A stretch of 57,093 nt of DNA from Acidobacteriaceae bacterium (GTDB lineage: Bacteria > Acidobacteriota > Terriglobia > Terriglobales > Acidobacteriaceae). The notes beneath the pieces were generated by a model. It saw only the letters and a list, made by a program, of their open reading frames with translations. It made no database searches and was not told where the DNA came from. The stretch is from contig JASHTS010000038.1 in the NCBI GenBank assembly GCA_030040425.1, forward strand, positions 1 through 57,093. The letters are read 5' to 3'. The position numbers were made by a program, and so were the translations under genes. Positions 26,235 to 35,012 of the stretch are shown here, in pieces. Each line of letters starts with the position of its first letter. The first letter of the stretch is position 1.

Positions 26235-26293
26235 AGTCGCGCATGCGGAGCAGTGGACGCACCCCGAATCTTGCGCGCAATTCGCAATTTTTC

Positions 26294-27034
26294 TCAGCTG
26301 ACGCCAGCGGACTTAAGCAGGACCTCAGCACGCCGCAGATCCTCTTCCGTGTCCACGCCGATGGTGTCGTGCGGCGCTGCGGCCACGTAAATATCGATGC
26401 CGTTTTCGAGCAGCCGCAGTTGCTCGAGCTGCTCCACCTGTTCGAGAAGCCCGCTCGGCAACTGCGAAAACCGCTCCAGCGCGTCTTTGCGGTACGCATA
26501 AATGCCCAGGTGCTTGCGGTAGCCGGTGAAGCCCGCATGGTTTCGATCGTGGGGAATCGTGGCCCGCGAAAAGTAAAGCGCGCGCCCGTCGAGCGCCGAG
26601 ACCACTTTCACTGCATGCGGGTTCGCGAACTCTTCCGGCGGACAAAGAATGGCGAGCGTGGCCACTTCCACCTCGGGGCGCGCGAAGAGCGCCAGCAGCG
26701 GAGGAAAAAACTCCGCCGTCAGCGTGGGCTCATCCCCCTGAATATTGACGTAGATCTCGGCGTCGATCTGCTGCGCGGCCTCTCTCACCCTGTCTGACCC
26801 GCTGGCGCACACGGGCGAGGTCATCACAACGGGAATTTGCCGCTCATGGCAGACCGTGGCCACTTCGTCTGCGTCGGTGGCCACCACCACCGGGTCCATC
26901 AGCCCGCTCGCCTTCGCCGCGCGCCATACCCATTCCACCATCGGCCTTCCGCAGATGCTCCGCAGCACCTTGCGAGGCAGACGCGTGGAAGCGAGCCGCG
27001 CGGGAATGATCCCGGCGATGCGGTTGGCGGTCAT
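26294..27034 (-). CDS. kdsB: 3-deoxy-manno-octulosonate cytidylyltransferase
   Basis: A 246-residue KdsB, which activates Kdo with CTP for lipopolysaccharide inner-core synthesis in the cytoplasm. The motifs are IIPARLASTRLPRKVL, VATDADEV, YVNIQGDEP, FTGYRKHLGIYAYRKDAL, EQVEQLEQLRLLENG and GVDTEEDLRR. The ATG at 27034 is used; the TTG just before it is less likely. Presence of kdsB indicates an LPS-bearing diderm cell. It is the first gene of a minus-strand group with ada and the DUF1579-like gene, and is divergent from the small secreted protein. Confidence 0.96.
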   Translation of the reverse strand: MTANRIAGIIPARLASTRLPRKVLRSICGRPMVEWVWRAAKASGLMDPVVVATDADEVATVCHERQIPVVMTSPVCASGSDRVREAAQQIDAEIYVNIQGDEPTLTAEFFPPLLALFARPEVEVATLAILCPPEEFANPHAVKVVSALDGRALYFSRATIPHDRNHAGFTGYRKHLGIYAYRKDALERFSQLPSGLLEQVEQLEQLRLLENGIDIYVAAAPHDTIGVDTEEDLRRAEVLLKSAGVS

Positions 27035-27117
27035 CAACTATGAGTGTAACGGGGACCCGTGAAACGGCCCGGGTCCTTGCGTCACGATTCCAAACTGGCA
27101 GGGAATCGCCTTTCTCG

Positions 27118-27147
27118 TTGACCCAAAATTTGCAGTGGGCGTATAGT
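27118..27147 (+). promoter_or_regulatory. Sigma-70-like promoter
   Basis: TTGACC (27118-27123), an 18-base spacer, then TATAGT (27142-27147). The start is predicted near 27154, giving a leader of more than 200 bases before the secreted-protein gene at 27371. Confidence 0.6.
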
Positions 27148-27203
27148 CTCACACATCTTCCGGCCCCCCTTCCCCATCCAACTTCCGCAATTTGGAGGTC
27201 GCC

Positions 27204-27299
27204 GTGATCGTTTCCCCAGCACTCCCTGCGGAGCGCACCCCTGAGGATTTGACAACCCCTCCGGAGCTTCGGCGCCGGCGCTGCGAACGCCGATTCTGA
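27204..27299 (+). CDS. Possible small ORF in the leader (31 aa)
   Basis: A GTG codon preceded by TTTGGAGGT at 4-5 bases starts a 31-codon frame (begins VIVSPALPAERTPEDL) ending in TGA. It lies between the promoter at 27118 and the gene at 27371. The product is Pro- and Arg-rich with no recognised domain. The strong ribosome binding site is the only positive evidence. It could be a leader peptide. Confidence 0.3.
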   Translation: MIVSPALPAERTPEDLTTPPELRRRRCERRF

Positions 27300-27370
27300 A
27301 ATTCGCAAAAGGCGGTGCGTTTTTGATAAATCTCGAGAATCGAAATCTGAAGGATCGAGGAGGAATTGCG

Positions 27371-27796
27371 ATGCGTTCCAGGTATATGCCTCTTTTGTGG
27401 CTCGCTCTTGCGACGGTCGCTTCTGCGCAGACCGGCCCGTGCACCCAAAGCGCTGTGCTCAAGGGCGAATTGCCCACCGCGGCGAACTCGTTCTCGTACA
27501 TGCCCGTCTACAACCAGCCTGCCGAGACAAAGACTTCGGCCGACCAGGCCAATGAGGAAAACTTCGGCGACCGGATCAATCGCAAGTTCGAATGGGCTGA
27601 CGATCATCACGTCGCGGCTTCGCCGTCAGGCGAGATGGCTTACGAGCACGGCACCATGCACGTTTCCTACGACACGAAGAGCGACGGGAAGCATCACAGC
27701 TTCGACGCGGTAATGCTCATGGTCTACCAAGCCAACGGATCCGTGTGCGAGCAGGTGGCGATGACCATGTATCCGCTGGAAGATACGGTCAAATGA
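27371..27796 (+). CDS. Small secreted protein, SnoaL/DUF4440-like
   Basis: A 141-residue protein starting at the ATG at 27371, with GAGGAGGAA 5-6 bases upstream. It has a signal peptide (MPLLWLALATVASAQ). The mature part has the look of a small cone-shaped (NTF2-like) fold, with YEHGTMHVSYDTKSDGKHHS and a closing FDAVMLMVYQANG strand, but the assignment is weak. The two Cys of the mature part (near residues 24 and 127) could form a disulfide. The function is unknown. The gene stands alone behind the promoter at 27118. Confidence 0.75.
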   Translation: MRSRYMPLLWLALATVASAQTGPCTQSAVLKGELPTAANSFSYMPVYNQPAETKTSADQANEENFGDRINRKFEWADDHHVAASPSGEMAYEHGTMHVSYDTKSDGKHHSFDAVMLMVYQANGSVCEQVAMTMYPLEDTVK

Positions 27797-27833
27797 AACC
27801 GCTCGCCCTCCCTCGGCGGGCCGCCGGCGCGGT

Positions 27834-27862
27834 TTGACCTCGGTTTCCCACGCCCGTATCAT
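27834..27862 (+). promoter_or_regulatory. Promoter of tRNA-Met
   Basis: TTGACC (27834-27839), a 17-base spacer, then TATCAT (27857-27862). The predicted start is near 27869, about 48 bases before the mature tRNA. Confidence 0.65.
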
Positions 27863-27916
27863 CGAGTCATAGGGAATTCCGTGTGCGAACCTGGCTTCGC
27901 TCGTTCCCTGCCCTCG

Positions 27917-27993
27917 GGCGGAGTAGCTCAGTTGGTTAGAGCGTGGGATTCATAACCCCAAGGTCGGCAGTTCGATCCTGCCCTCCGCCACCA
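27917..27993 (+). tRNA. tRNA-Met (CAT), elongator type
   Basis: A 77-base cloverleaf with encoded CCA. The acceptor stem GGCGGAG pairs with CTCCGCC, the D-arm is GCTC/GAGC, the anticodon loop is TTCATAA, and the T-arm is GCAG-TTCGATC-CTGC. The first acceptor pair is G-C, unlike initiator tRNA, and the body matches elongator Met rather than tRNA-Ile2. The anticodon stem has a possible A-C mismatch next to the loop. Confidence 0.95.
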
Positions 27994-28168
27994 GAGAATC
28001 TCTAGACCAGATCACTCATATCCTTCGTCGCACATTAACGGTCGGGTGTGCGGACAATACCGCCGGCCCGCGGACGAAATAGAGTGGCAAACATGCCCCA
28101 GGTCCCGGCACGTGACCAAAGGAAGTCCGTTGCGGAGGGAGCCGACCGCCGCGCTTTTCAGCAGGCGA

Positions 28169-28174
28169 TATAAT
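28169..28174 (+). promoter_or_regulatory. Promoter -10 box upstream of the S53 peptidase
   Basis: A perfect TATAAT lies 90 bases before the S53 start. No clear -35 hexamer is seen. Confidence 0.35.
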
Positions 28175-28264
28175 GCTCTCGGACTCCAAGGGCGAACGTT
28201 CATCATGGGTCGAGTGCTGCCGGGCTTCTGAAACGGGAATCCGGAAGGGTGGCGTAGTCTAAAC

Positions 28265-31200
28265 GTGAAGCATCGAGGGCTGTGCTTTGTTCTCGGAACG
28301 TTCGCATTCCTTCCGGTCGCCGCTCAAACTCCGGCCGCCCGGCTTGTCACGCAGCCGATCGACACCACGAAGCTTGTGACTCTGCCCGGTTCCCTTCATC
28401 CGCTCGCCCAGCCTCGCTACGATCAGGGAATTGTGAACGAGTCCACGCCGGCCGAGCGGCTGCTGCTCGTCCTCAACCGCCCGCCGGAGCGCGAGGCCGC
28501 CTTCCGGCAGCTTCTCAAGGACCAGCAGACGCCGGGATCGCCGAGTTATCATCATTGGCTGACGCCGCAAGAGATAGGTAGCCGCTTCGGGCCGGCCGAC
28601 GCGGATATCGATGCCGTCACAGGCTGGCTCTCTGCCGGCGGCTTCAATGTGAGCCGCGTCTCCCGGGCCAGGCGTTTCGTCGAATTCTCCGGCACTGTTG
28701 GCCAGGTGAATAGTGCCTTTCACACACAGATACGCCAGTACCTGGTAAACGGCGAGCTGCACCATGCCAACGCAACCCCGGTGCGCATTCCCGAGGCCTT
28801 GGCGGGAATCGTAGCCGGTCTCTCGCCTTTGCACGACTTCCGGCCCACGCCTCAGCTGCAGATCGCCGGCAAAGGTCACTACGATGCCGCCTCGCGGCAG
28901 TTCGTGCCGGAATTCAATCTGCCCTCGAGCTCGAGCCCTCTGCTCTACGGTGTGGCGCCGGCGGATCTGTACACCGAATACGACTTGAACCCGCTCTTTG
29001 CGGCAAACGTTACTGGCGCGGGCGTGACCATCGGCATCATCGATGAGTCGAATGTCGACCTCAGCCTGGCCAGTGACTACCGCAGTGTCTTCGGCCTCAA
29101 CGCCAACCCCGCCCAGGTGGTGTTGGATGGCGGCGATCCCGGTATGAACACGAGCGATGTGGAAACATATCTTGACGTCGAGGTGGCGGGAGCCATGGCG
29201 CCGGGCGCAACAGTGAATCTCTACCTCTCTGCCGGTTCGCCCTATCAGGATCCGCTGGAACTGGCGGCCTTGCGCGCCGTAGAAGACAACCAGGCCGACA
29301 TATTGAGCGTGAGCTGGGGCGCCGGCGAGCAGGAGCTGGGAACCGACGGCAACCAGTTTTGGAATGCGCTTTGGGAGCAGGCCGCCGCGCAGGGGCAAAC
29401 CGTGCTGGTGGCTGCCGGCGATTACGGCCAGGTGCCCGACGAAGACTACCTCCTCCAAGGAACGCTCGCCGGTCCGGCGGTCAATGGTCTGGCTTCCACA
29501 CCCTGGAACGTCGCTGTCGGGGGCACGGACTTTTATTACGCGGACTATGCCTCCGGCGCGCCCAGCGCTTCCAGCTTCTGGAACGCCACCAACGATCCCG
29601 TGACCAAGGGCTCGCTGAAGGCGCCCATTACCGAACAGGTGTGGAATGATGCCTTCGGCCTCGACGCGATTGCCGACGGCTCGCAGCGAGGCGAGATTTA
29701 CGCCGCGGGCGGCGGCGCCAGCAATTGCAGCGTAGTCAATGACGTTACCGGAGGCTGCTCCAGCGGCTATGCCAAGCCTTCCTGGCAGACCGGCCAGGGC
29801 GTTCCCACCGATGGCGTGCGCGATCTGCCCGATGTCTCGCTCTTTGCCTCGAACGGCGCCAATTTTTCCGGCTACGTGGACTGCGATTTTGAAGGCGCCT
29901 GTGTGCCCGATGCCAACGGCAACTTCAGCTTCGATGTGCTTGGAGGCACCTCCGCCTCCGTGCAGGCCATGGCCGGCATCATGGCGCTGGTGGTGCAGAA
30001 ATACGGCCGCCAGGGGCAGGCAGACACCGTGCTTTACCCGCTCTCCCAGCAAAAGCCCACGTCTTTCCACGACATTGCGCTGGGCGGCAATTGGAACGTC
30101 TGCATCGAGGGTGACGCCGACTGCAAGCTCAACGTTGCCGGCTTGGGCGCCGATGAGGGCGAGTCGACGGTCTACTCCGCAGCTCCCGGCTTCGATCTCG
30201 CCAGTGGATGGGGCTCGGTCGACGCTGCCAACTTCGTGAATAACTGGAACGCCATTACATTTCAGGCCACCACCACCTCTCTTCAGGTTTCACCCACGAC
30301 GATTACCCACGGCCTCGACGTAACTCTCAGCGCCAGCGTCGCTCCGGCCGCGGGCAGCGGCACGCCCACGGGAGCCATTTCCATCCTCACCAATTCCAAC
30401 TTGCCCTCGAGTGCGGGCCAGACTGCGATCGCGCTCAACAATGGAAGCGGCTCCGCTACTCTCAATTCCCTTCCCGGCGGCACCTACGAACTCACCGCGC
30501 GTTACGGCGGAGACGGCGTCTTCGCCGCCAGTACCTCCGCGCCGCAAACGCTCACCGTCTCGCCGGAACCGTCCACCCTCTCCCTGAAGATTCTTGGCGA
30601 AAATAATATCCCGATTTCCGGTTTGTCGTATGGACTGCCGGTCTATCTCAGCGTGCAGCCCGTAGGCCAGAATCTGCTGCCCGGGCAAAGTGTGGGCGCC
30701 GCCACGGGCAGCGTCGCTTTCACGATGGATGGCGCAACCACCACCATTCCGCTGAATGCGAGTGGCATCGCTTCCTGGACGGCGCCGGCACTCTCCGTCG
30801 GTTCGCACACAGCCGGCGCCAGTTACTCCGGCGACGCCAGTTTTCAGGCTTCGTCCGCTGCCGCAGTCAATTTTTCCGTCGCCAAAGGTTATCCCGCGCT
30901 CGCTCTCAATGTCCTCGCGTCCTTGTCGAGCTCATCGGACGGATGGGAGGTCAATCCCGGCGGCAGCCTCAGCATTACCGCCGAAGCAGGTCCGACCGTT
31001 GGCGTACTCTCGGGGAGTGTTGCTCCACCGGGGGTGGTCGGCCCCACCGGCACCGTGACCATCTGCCTGAACACGACCAATCTGGTTTTCCCGGCCTGCC
31101 AAAATCCTCCTTACGCGCAAACCGTTTCTCTGGTTTCGCCCGGCGGGATCTACGGGCTCTACTCCGAAGCCACGGCGACCTTCACGAATCTGGCATCCGG

Positions 31201-32146
31201 TGAATACTATCCGCAGGTCACTTATAACGGCGACGCAAACTGGGCAAGCTCCAGCGAGAATTACCTGAATTTCGTTCAGGTGCAGGCCGCCACGCCACAG
31301 GCTGCTTCGACCACTGCTCTGAGCGTTTCGCCCAATAGTATTTCCGGAAACCAGGACACGCAGCTCACAGCTACGGTGACAGGGAGCAATGGTACCGCAC
31401 CCACGGGATATGTCTACTTTTACAACAACGGCGTCCTTCTTGTGTCGAGTTACCTCACTCCCACCGCCGGGAGCGCCACGAGCACCGGCTCGGTTGCGGT
31501 CGGCGCCGCGCGGTTCTGGAACGACGGTTCCAACCAGATCGTTGCCCTCTATTTCGGAGACAGCAACTACGCACCCTCGACCAGCAACACAGTGAGCCTG
31601 ACGGTGAGCCAGATAGTGGGCGACTTCATGATCGCGCCCGCGATTCCGCAAATCACAGTTTCGGGAGGAAGCAGCGGAACCGTCACTTTGAACCTCACCT
31701 CGGTAAATAACTTTAACGGCACACTCGATCTCACCTGCACGCCCGCGTCGAGCCAGCTTTCCTGCAGCGTGAGCCCATCGTCAGCGGCATTGAAGACCAC
31801 CGCCTCGGCGACACTGACCATCAATGCCGCCATTCCCAGCTCGACCGGAATGCTTGCGCCCCGCTCAGGGCGCGGCGGCTGGGTAAGGACCGGAACGGCG
31901 CTGGCGCTTGGTTTCGTACTGGTGCTTCCGTGGCGCCGGCGTTGGAGGACCGGAATCGCCCTCCTCGCGATTGTGCTGGCGGTCTCGTTCCTGGCCAGTT
32001 GCGGAGGAAACCCCTCCGTGAAAACCGGCAATTCGAATCCGACCCCTTCCGCCAACCCAACTCCCGCCGGCGGATATACAGTGCTGGTCACCGGCACGGC
32101 CAACGGTATTGTGCACAACGCCCTCGTCTACGTTGTCGTGCAGTAA
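28265..32146 (+). CDS. S53 (kumamolisin/sedolisin) peptidase with Ig-like repeats
   Basis: A 1293-residue secreted acid serine-carboxyl peptidase. Order: signal peptide (1-20), Pro-kumamolisin activation domain (about 50-200, SYHHWLTPQEIGSRFG), peptidase domain (about 220-660), Ig-like repeats of the Big_3 type (about 675-1175; recurring TTSLQVSPTTI, GTYELTARYGGDG, STTALSVSPNSI), then a hydrophobic stretch and a short beta tail. Catalytic residues are visible: Glu300 and Asp304 (DVETYLDVEVAG) and Ser563 in GGTSAS. A Cys-Gly-Gly after a hydrophobic run near the end (VSFLASCGG) looks like an internal lipobox. The GTG start has a weak ribosome binding site. It probably degrades extracellular protein at low pH. 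Confidence 0.95.
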   Translation: MKHRGLCFVLGTFAFLPVAAQTPAARLVTQPIDTTKLVTLPGSLHPLAQPRYDQGIVNESTPAERLLLVLNRPPEREAAFRQLLKDQQTPGSPSYHHWLTPQEIGSRFGPADADIDAVTGWLSAGGFNVSRVSRARRFVEFSGTVGQVNSAFHTQIRQYLVNGELHHANATPVRIPEALAGIVAGLSPLHDFRPTPQLQIAGKGHYDAASRQFVPEFNLPSSSSPLLYGVAPADLYTEYDLNPLFAANVTGAGVTIGIIDESNVDLSLASDYRSVFGLNANPAQVVLDGGDPGMNTSDVETYLDVEVAGAMAPGATVNLYLSAGSPYQDPLELAALRAVEDNQADILSVSWGAGEQELGTDGNQFWNALWEQAAAQGQTVLVAAGDYGQVPDEDYLLQGTLAGPAVNGLASTPWNVAVGGTDFYYADYASGAPSASSFWNATNDPVTKGSLKAPITEQVWNDAFGLDAIADGSQRGEIYAAGGGASNCSVVNDVTGGCSSGYAKPSWQTGQGVPTDGVRDLPDVSLFASNGANFSGYVDCDFEGACVPDANGNFSFDVLGGTSASVQAMAGIMALVVQKYGRQGQADTVLYPLSQQKPTSFHDIALGGNWNVCIEGDADCKLNVAGLGADEGESTVYSAAPGFDLASGWGSVDAANFVNNWNAITFQATTTSLQVSPTTITHGLDVTLSASVAPAAGSGTPTGAISILTNSNLPSSAGQTAIALNNGSGSATLNSLPGGTYELTARYGGDGVFAASTSAPQTLTVSPEPSTLSLKILGENNIPISGLSYGLPVYLSVQPVGQNLLPGQSVGAATGSVAFTMDGATTTIPLNASGIASWTAPALSVGSHTAGASYSGDASFQASSAAAVNFSVAKGYPALALNVLASLSSSSDGWEVNPGGSLSITAEAGPTVGVLSGSVAPPGVVGPTGTVTICLNTTNLVFPACQNPPYAQTVSLVSPGGIYGLYSEATATFTNLASGEYYPQVTYNGDANWASSSENYLNFVQVQAATPQAASTTALSVSPNSISGNQDTQLTATVTGSNGTAPTGYVYFYNNGVLLVSSYLTPTAGSATSTGSVAVGAARFWNDGSNQIVALYFGDSNYAPSTSNTVSLTVSQIVGDFMIAPAIPQITVSGGSSGTVTLNLTSVNNFNGTLDLTCTPASSQLSCSVSPSSAALKTTASATLTINAAIPSSTGMLAPRSGRGGWVRTGTALALGFVLVLPWRRRWRTGIALLAIVLAVSFLASCGGNPSVKTGNSNPTPSANPTPAGGYTVLVTGTANGIVHNALVYVVVQ

Positions 32147-32629
32147 CTTCGGCGAGCGTCCGTGCGCCGAATGCATCGGACTGCGCCGCCACGTGCCCAT
32201 CCAAGGCGAACAGGTAAATTCTGGTTTCCTTTTAATTCACCGTCAGCGTGAAAGCGGCACTGCCGACACTCCCGCGTCTCCATCTTTCGCGAGCGATTGA
32301 TCGCAGCGAGATAAAGAACCGCTCCACATTGAGGACATAATTGAAGAGAAGCCCGCGAATCATCGAACTCGCCTTGGATCCGATCCGATTAGCCGTTTGA
32401 GTCGCGGAAGACTCGCGTGCAATCGCGCCGCTCGCAGCTAGGGTAGGAGCGGACGTCCTCCCCGTCTTCCTCCAGCATCACGCGGCGCATGGAGACGTGA
32501 TGCAGATCGCACAGCGGAGAGAATTGTTGCCTGGACGCCGTCGGCGAGACTCCTGTTTCTGATCACGGCGCGGCTATTTCAATCGAGGGGAGGGTTTGAA
32601 GACAGGAAGCCAGACTACGGCTGGTTCAT
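32147..32629. other. Long intergenic region, mostly unassigned
   Basis: 483 bases after the S53 gene. It contains a possible 43-codon minus-strand ORF (32232-32363). The rest, including the short inverted repeat around GAGTCGCGGAAGACTCGCG (near 32399-32417), has no recognised function. No transposon ends or RNA motif were recognised. Confidence 0.5.
32232..32363 (-). CDS. Possible small ORF (43 aa)
   Basis: ATG at 32363 with AAGGCGAG 4 bases upstream, stop TAA at 32232-32234. The product is 43 residues, starting MIRGLLFNYVLNVERFF, with a basic middle (RERWRR) and a beta-like end (SAAFTLTVN). Third-position GC is about 63 percent, lower than neighbouring genes. It could be a real small protein or the remnant of a longer gene. 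No family is recognised. Confidence 0.28.
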   Translation of the reverse strand: MIRGLLFNYVLNVERFFISLRSIARERWRRGSVGSAAFTLTVN

Positions 32630-32908
32630 CTAGGCCAGATTCTTTCTGGTGCTGTCCTCGTTCCCCGCACGAAAGGATCGCGGAAGGTCTTTCTTCTCGT
32701 ATTCGACACCCGATGCCGCGAGCTCCCGAGCGGCCTTTTCAAGAGGCGCTCTCTTGGCCAGAAGTCCCTTCTCGGCCTGTTCGCGGTCCTCCTGCGTGGC
32801 AAACTCCACGAAGTTATCAAGGTAGGCGAGCTTACGATCGTATAGGTCGATCTCCTGGTGAAGATCTCGCAGAAAGTATTTATCGCGTTGTGGGGCTGCC
32901 TTCTTCAC
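32630..32908 (-). CDS. Small coiled-coil protein of unknown function
   Basis: A 92-residue charged, mostly helical protein (FLRDLHQEIDLYDRKLAYL, EDREQAEKGLLAKRAPLEK). The GTG start at 32908 has GAGGAGG only 4 bases away. It lies downstream of the cold-shock gene on the same strand but beyond a strong terminator, so it is probably transcribed separately or by read-through. No domain is recognised. Confidence 0.65.
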   Translation of the reverse strand: MKKAAPQRDKYFLRDLHQEIDLYDRKLAYLDNFVEFATQEDREQAEKGLLAKRAPLEKAARELAASGVEYEKKDLPRSFRAGNEDSTRKNLA

Positions 32909-32928
32909 AGGACCTCCTCGCGGTCACG

Positions 32929-32954
32929 AAAAAGGGCGGTCTCCATGACCGCCC
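32929..32954 (-). terminator. Rho-independent terminator of the cold-shock gene
   Basis: On the minus strand: a perfect 8-bp stem GGGCGGTC / GACCGCCC with a 5-base loop, followed by TTTTT (plus-strand A-run at 32929-32933). It lies 24 bases after the cold-shock stop codon. It is the clearest intrinsic terminator in the window. Confidence 0.9.
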
Positions 32955-32977
32955 CCTCTTTGTTCTTTTGGTCTCAC

Positions 32978-33178
32978 CTAGGCGATCCGCACGTTCTCGG
33001 CTTGAAAGCCCTTCGGACCTCGCACGACATCGAATGTCACGGCCTGGCCTTCCTGCAGGCTTTTGAAGCCCTCGCCCTGAATTGCCGAGAAATGCACGAA
33101 CACGTCGTCGCCGCCGGGCCGGCTCAAAAAGCCGAATCCCTTGGCGTCGTTAAACCACTTCACAGTTCCTTGTTCCAT
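32978..33178 (-). CDS. Cold-shock protein, CspA family
   Basis: A 66-residue single-domain OB-fold nucleic-acid-binding protein. RNP1 is KGFGFL and RNP2 is VFVHF, with the usual start [14 protein letters not shown]. It acts as an RNA chaperone in the cytoplasm; whether it is cold-induced or constitutive cannot be seen. AAGGAACAAGG precedes the ATG. The leader upstream (33179-33300) is AT-richer than its surroundings. A strong terminator follows. Confidence 0.97.
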   Translation of the reverse strand: MEQGTVKWFNDAKGFGFLSRPGGDDVFVHFSAIQGEGFKSLQEGQAVTFDVVRGPKGFQAENVRIA

Positions 33179-33552
33179 TTACCTTGTTCCTTTTGGGATT
33201 GATGTACCGCCGAACTCAATTTGGAATTGATTGCGTGTAAGGCGGTAAGCGGAACAGGCAAGAAAATCCAGATCGGATTCTTCGATCTCCTCCAGTGTAC
33301 ATCATGCGCAGTGACAATACCCCGCGTCCAGAATGTTTATTTGCAGAGAGCCCCTCCCGCGCATAACCCAGCACAGGCGCGCAAACTGCACAATCCGCAG
33401 CGATTGCGCTAATTCGGCTGAGGACGCCCGAGGGCCTTCGTACCCGGTGGTAACCCTGGGCCATGGAGCCCGTTCGAGCGCCAAAACACCGCTTGCGCTA
33501 TCATTGCGTCTATAGAGGCGTGCGGACCTGTTTCCTCTCGAGGTCTGCTGCG

Positions 33553-34755
33553 GTGGTGTGTGTGTCGCGATTGTTCCAACGCTTTGTCTTCGTTCTCGCT
33601 CTAGCAATCGGTCTCACCCTCATTACGGGATTTGCCCTCGGCCAGTTCGGCTGGTTCGGAGTGCACGCCGGCGACTCGCAGGACGGCGCCTATCAGCAGA
33701 TGCGCGTCTACGCTGAGGTCCTGCAGAAGATTCAGACCGATTACGTCACTGATCCCAACATGAGCGACGTAACTACCGGCGCCCTGCACGGCCTGCTCGG
33801 CTCGCTCGATGCCGACTCGAGCTACCTCACGCCGGAAGAGTACAAGACCTACAAAAACCGCCCCACCGCCGGCAATGCGCAGGAAGGCATTACCGTTTCG
33901 AAGCGCTTCGGCTACGCTACGGTGGTGAACGTCGTGCCCGATTCGCCCGCAGACCAGAGCCACCTGGCCGACGGCGACGTGATCGAGGCCGTTGACAGCA
34001 AATCCACGCACGACCTTTCGCTGGCCGTCATCCGCATGATGCTCGAAGGCAAGCCGGGATCTACCGTCGAAGTGACCGTGATCCGTCCCACGCATCCCGA
34101 TCCGGACAAGCTCACCCTCACACGCGCGCTAATTTCCGCGCCCGCTCTCGAAGATCAGCAGTACGAGAACGCCTCCATCCTCTACATAAAGCCGGGCGCG
34201 CTCACCGCAGCCCACGTGGACGACATCGCCGCGAAGATCAAGGCCGCGCCAAAAACCGAAAAGATTCTTCTCGATCTGCGTGACTGCACCGGCGACGATC
34301 CGCAGCAGGGCCTGCGCTTGGCCAACTTCTTCATCAAGCAGGGAACCCTGGCCACGCTGCAGGGCCAGCAATTTCCTGAGCAGACATTTTCCGCCGACCC
34401 GGCGAAATTCCTCACCGCAGCGCCCATGGCCGTGATTGTGAATCGGGGCACCTACGGCGGCGCAGAGCTGGCCGCGGCCGCCATTGAAGACCTGAAGCGC
34501 GGCGACGTGGTGGGCGAGCGCACCTTCGGCGAGGGCTCGGTACAAAAGACCATCGACCTGCCCGACGGCGGAGCGCTCATCCTCACCGTGGCCAAATACG
34601 AAGCTCCCGATGGCAAAAAGATTCAGGACGAAGCCGTCACGCCCAACGTCGCCGTGGAATCCCCGCAGGACGACGAGGATCAGGGCATCACACCGCCCAA
34701 CGGCGATGAGATGCTGAACAAGGCTCTCGACCTGCTCAAGCAAAAAGGCGCGTGA
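33553..34755 (+). CDS. S41 peptidase-fold protein without the catalytic dyad (pseudo-CtpA)
   Basis: A 400-residue CtpA-like protein: membrane anchor (about 8-30, FVFVLALAIGLTLITGFALG), N-terminal helical part, PDZ domain (about 110-185, VVNVVPDSPADQSHLADGD) and an S41 core. I prefer the GTG at 33553, 8 bases after CGAGGT, over the ATG at 33463. Aligned to E. coli Prc by the conserved GERTFG...GSVQ block, the catalytic Ser position is Gly302 (GTYGGAE instead of SASAS) and the catalytic Lys is Glu327 (FGEGSVQ). Their 25-residue spacing equals Ser430-Lys455 in Prc. It is therefore probably not a peptidase and may be a scaffold or substrate-binding adaptor. It lies upstream of a PBP gene. Confidence 0.88.
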   Translation: MVCVSRLFQRFVFVLALAIGLTLITGFALGQFGWFGVHAGDSQDGAYQQMRVYAEVLQKIQTDYVTDPNMSDVTTGALHGLLGSLDADSSYLTPEEYKTYKNRPTAGNAQEGITVSKRFGYATVVNVVPDSPADQSHLADGDVIEAVDSKSTHDLSLAVIRMMLEGKPGSTVEVTVIRPTHPDPDKLTLTRALISAPALEDQQYENASILYIKPGALTAAHVDDIAAKIKAAPKTEKILLDLRDCTGDDPQQGLRLANFFIKQGTLATLQGQQFPEQTFSADPAKFLTAAPMAVIVNRGTYGGAELAAAAIEDLKRGDVVGERTFGEGSVQKTIDLPDGGALILTVAKYEAPDGKKIQDEAVTPNVAVESPQDDEDQGITPPNGDEMLNKALDLLKQKGA

Positions 34756-35012
34756 ACGTCCTGCGCAGCAGGCGCTTGGCAAAGTTGATCCACCGGCGCA
34801 GCGGCGTTGTACCGCGCGTTCTTCGGGAACCTTGCACTGCGGGCCGCGGGCATTGATCTCTGCGCGTTGTTCCCGTTTCGCTTCGCTCTTCCCGGCTCTT
34901 GCATCTGCTGGTTCCGCAATTCCCCTCTGCCGCGCTTCGCCGAGTTCCAAGGGTGCTAGCCTTAAACTGACGCATCATCTCCAATTTCCCCGGAGATGCC
35001 CAAGAGGCACAC

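Larger units (their letters stand above)
27035..27370. other. Intergenic region with promoter and possible small ORF
   Basis: Divergent region between kdsB and a small secreted protein. It holds a sigma-70-like promoter (27118-27147) and a possible 31-codon ORF with a strong ribosome binding site (27204-27299). GC-rich inverted-repeat sequence around 27260-27292 could fold. Nothing else is recognised. Confidence 0.5.

Noticed and set aside
27917..27993. tRNA-Ile2 (CAT, lysidine type) as an alternative identity
   Set aside because: The acceptor stem and body match elongator tRNA-Met; Ile2 usually begins differently and lacks this D-arm context.
28259..30070. A 603-codon frame antisense to the S53 peptidase
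   Set aside because: It is a shadow of the peptidase reading frame, with no motif, no ribosome binding site and unnatural composition.
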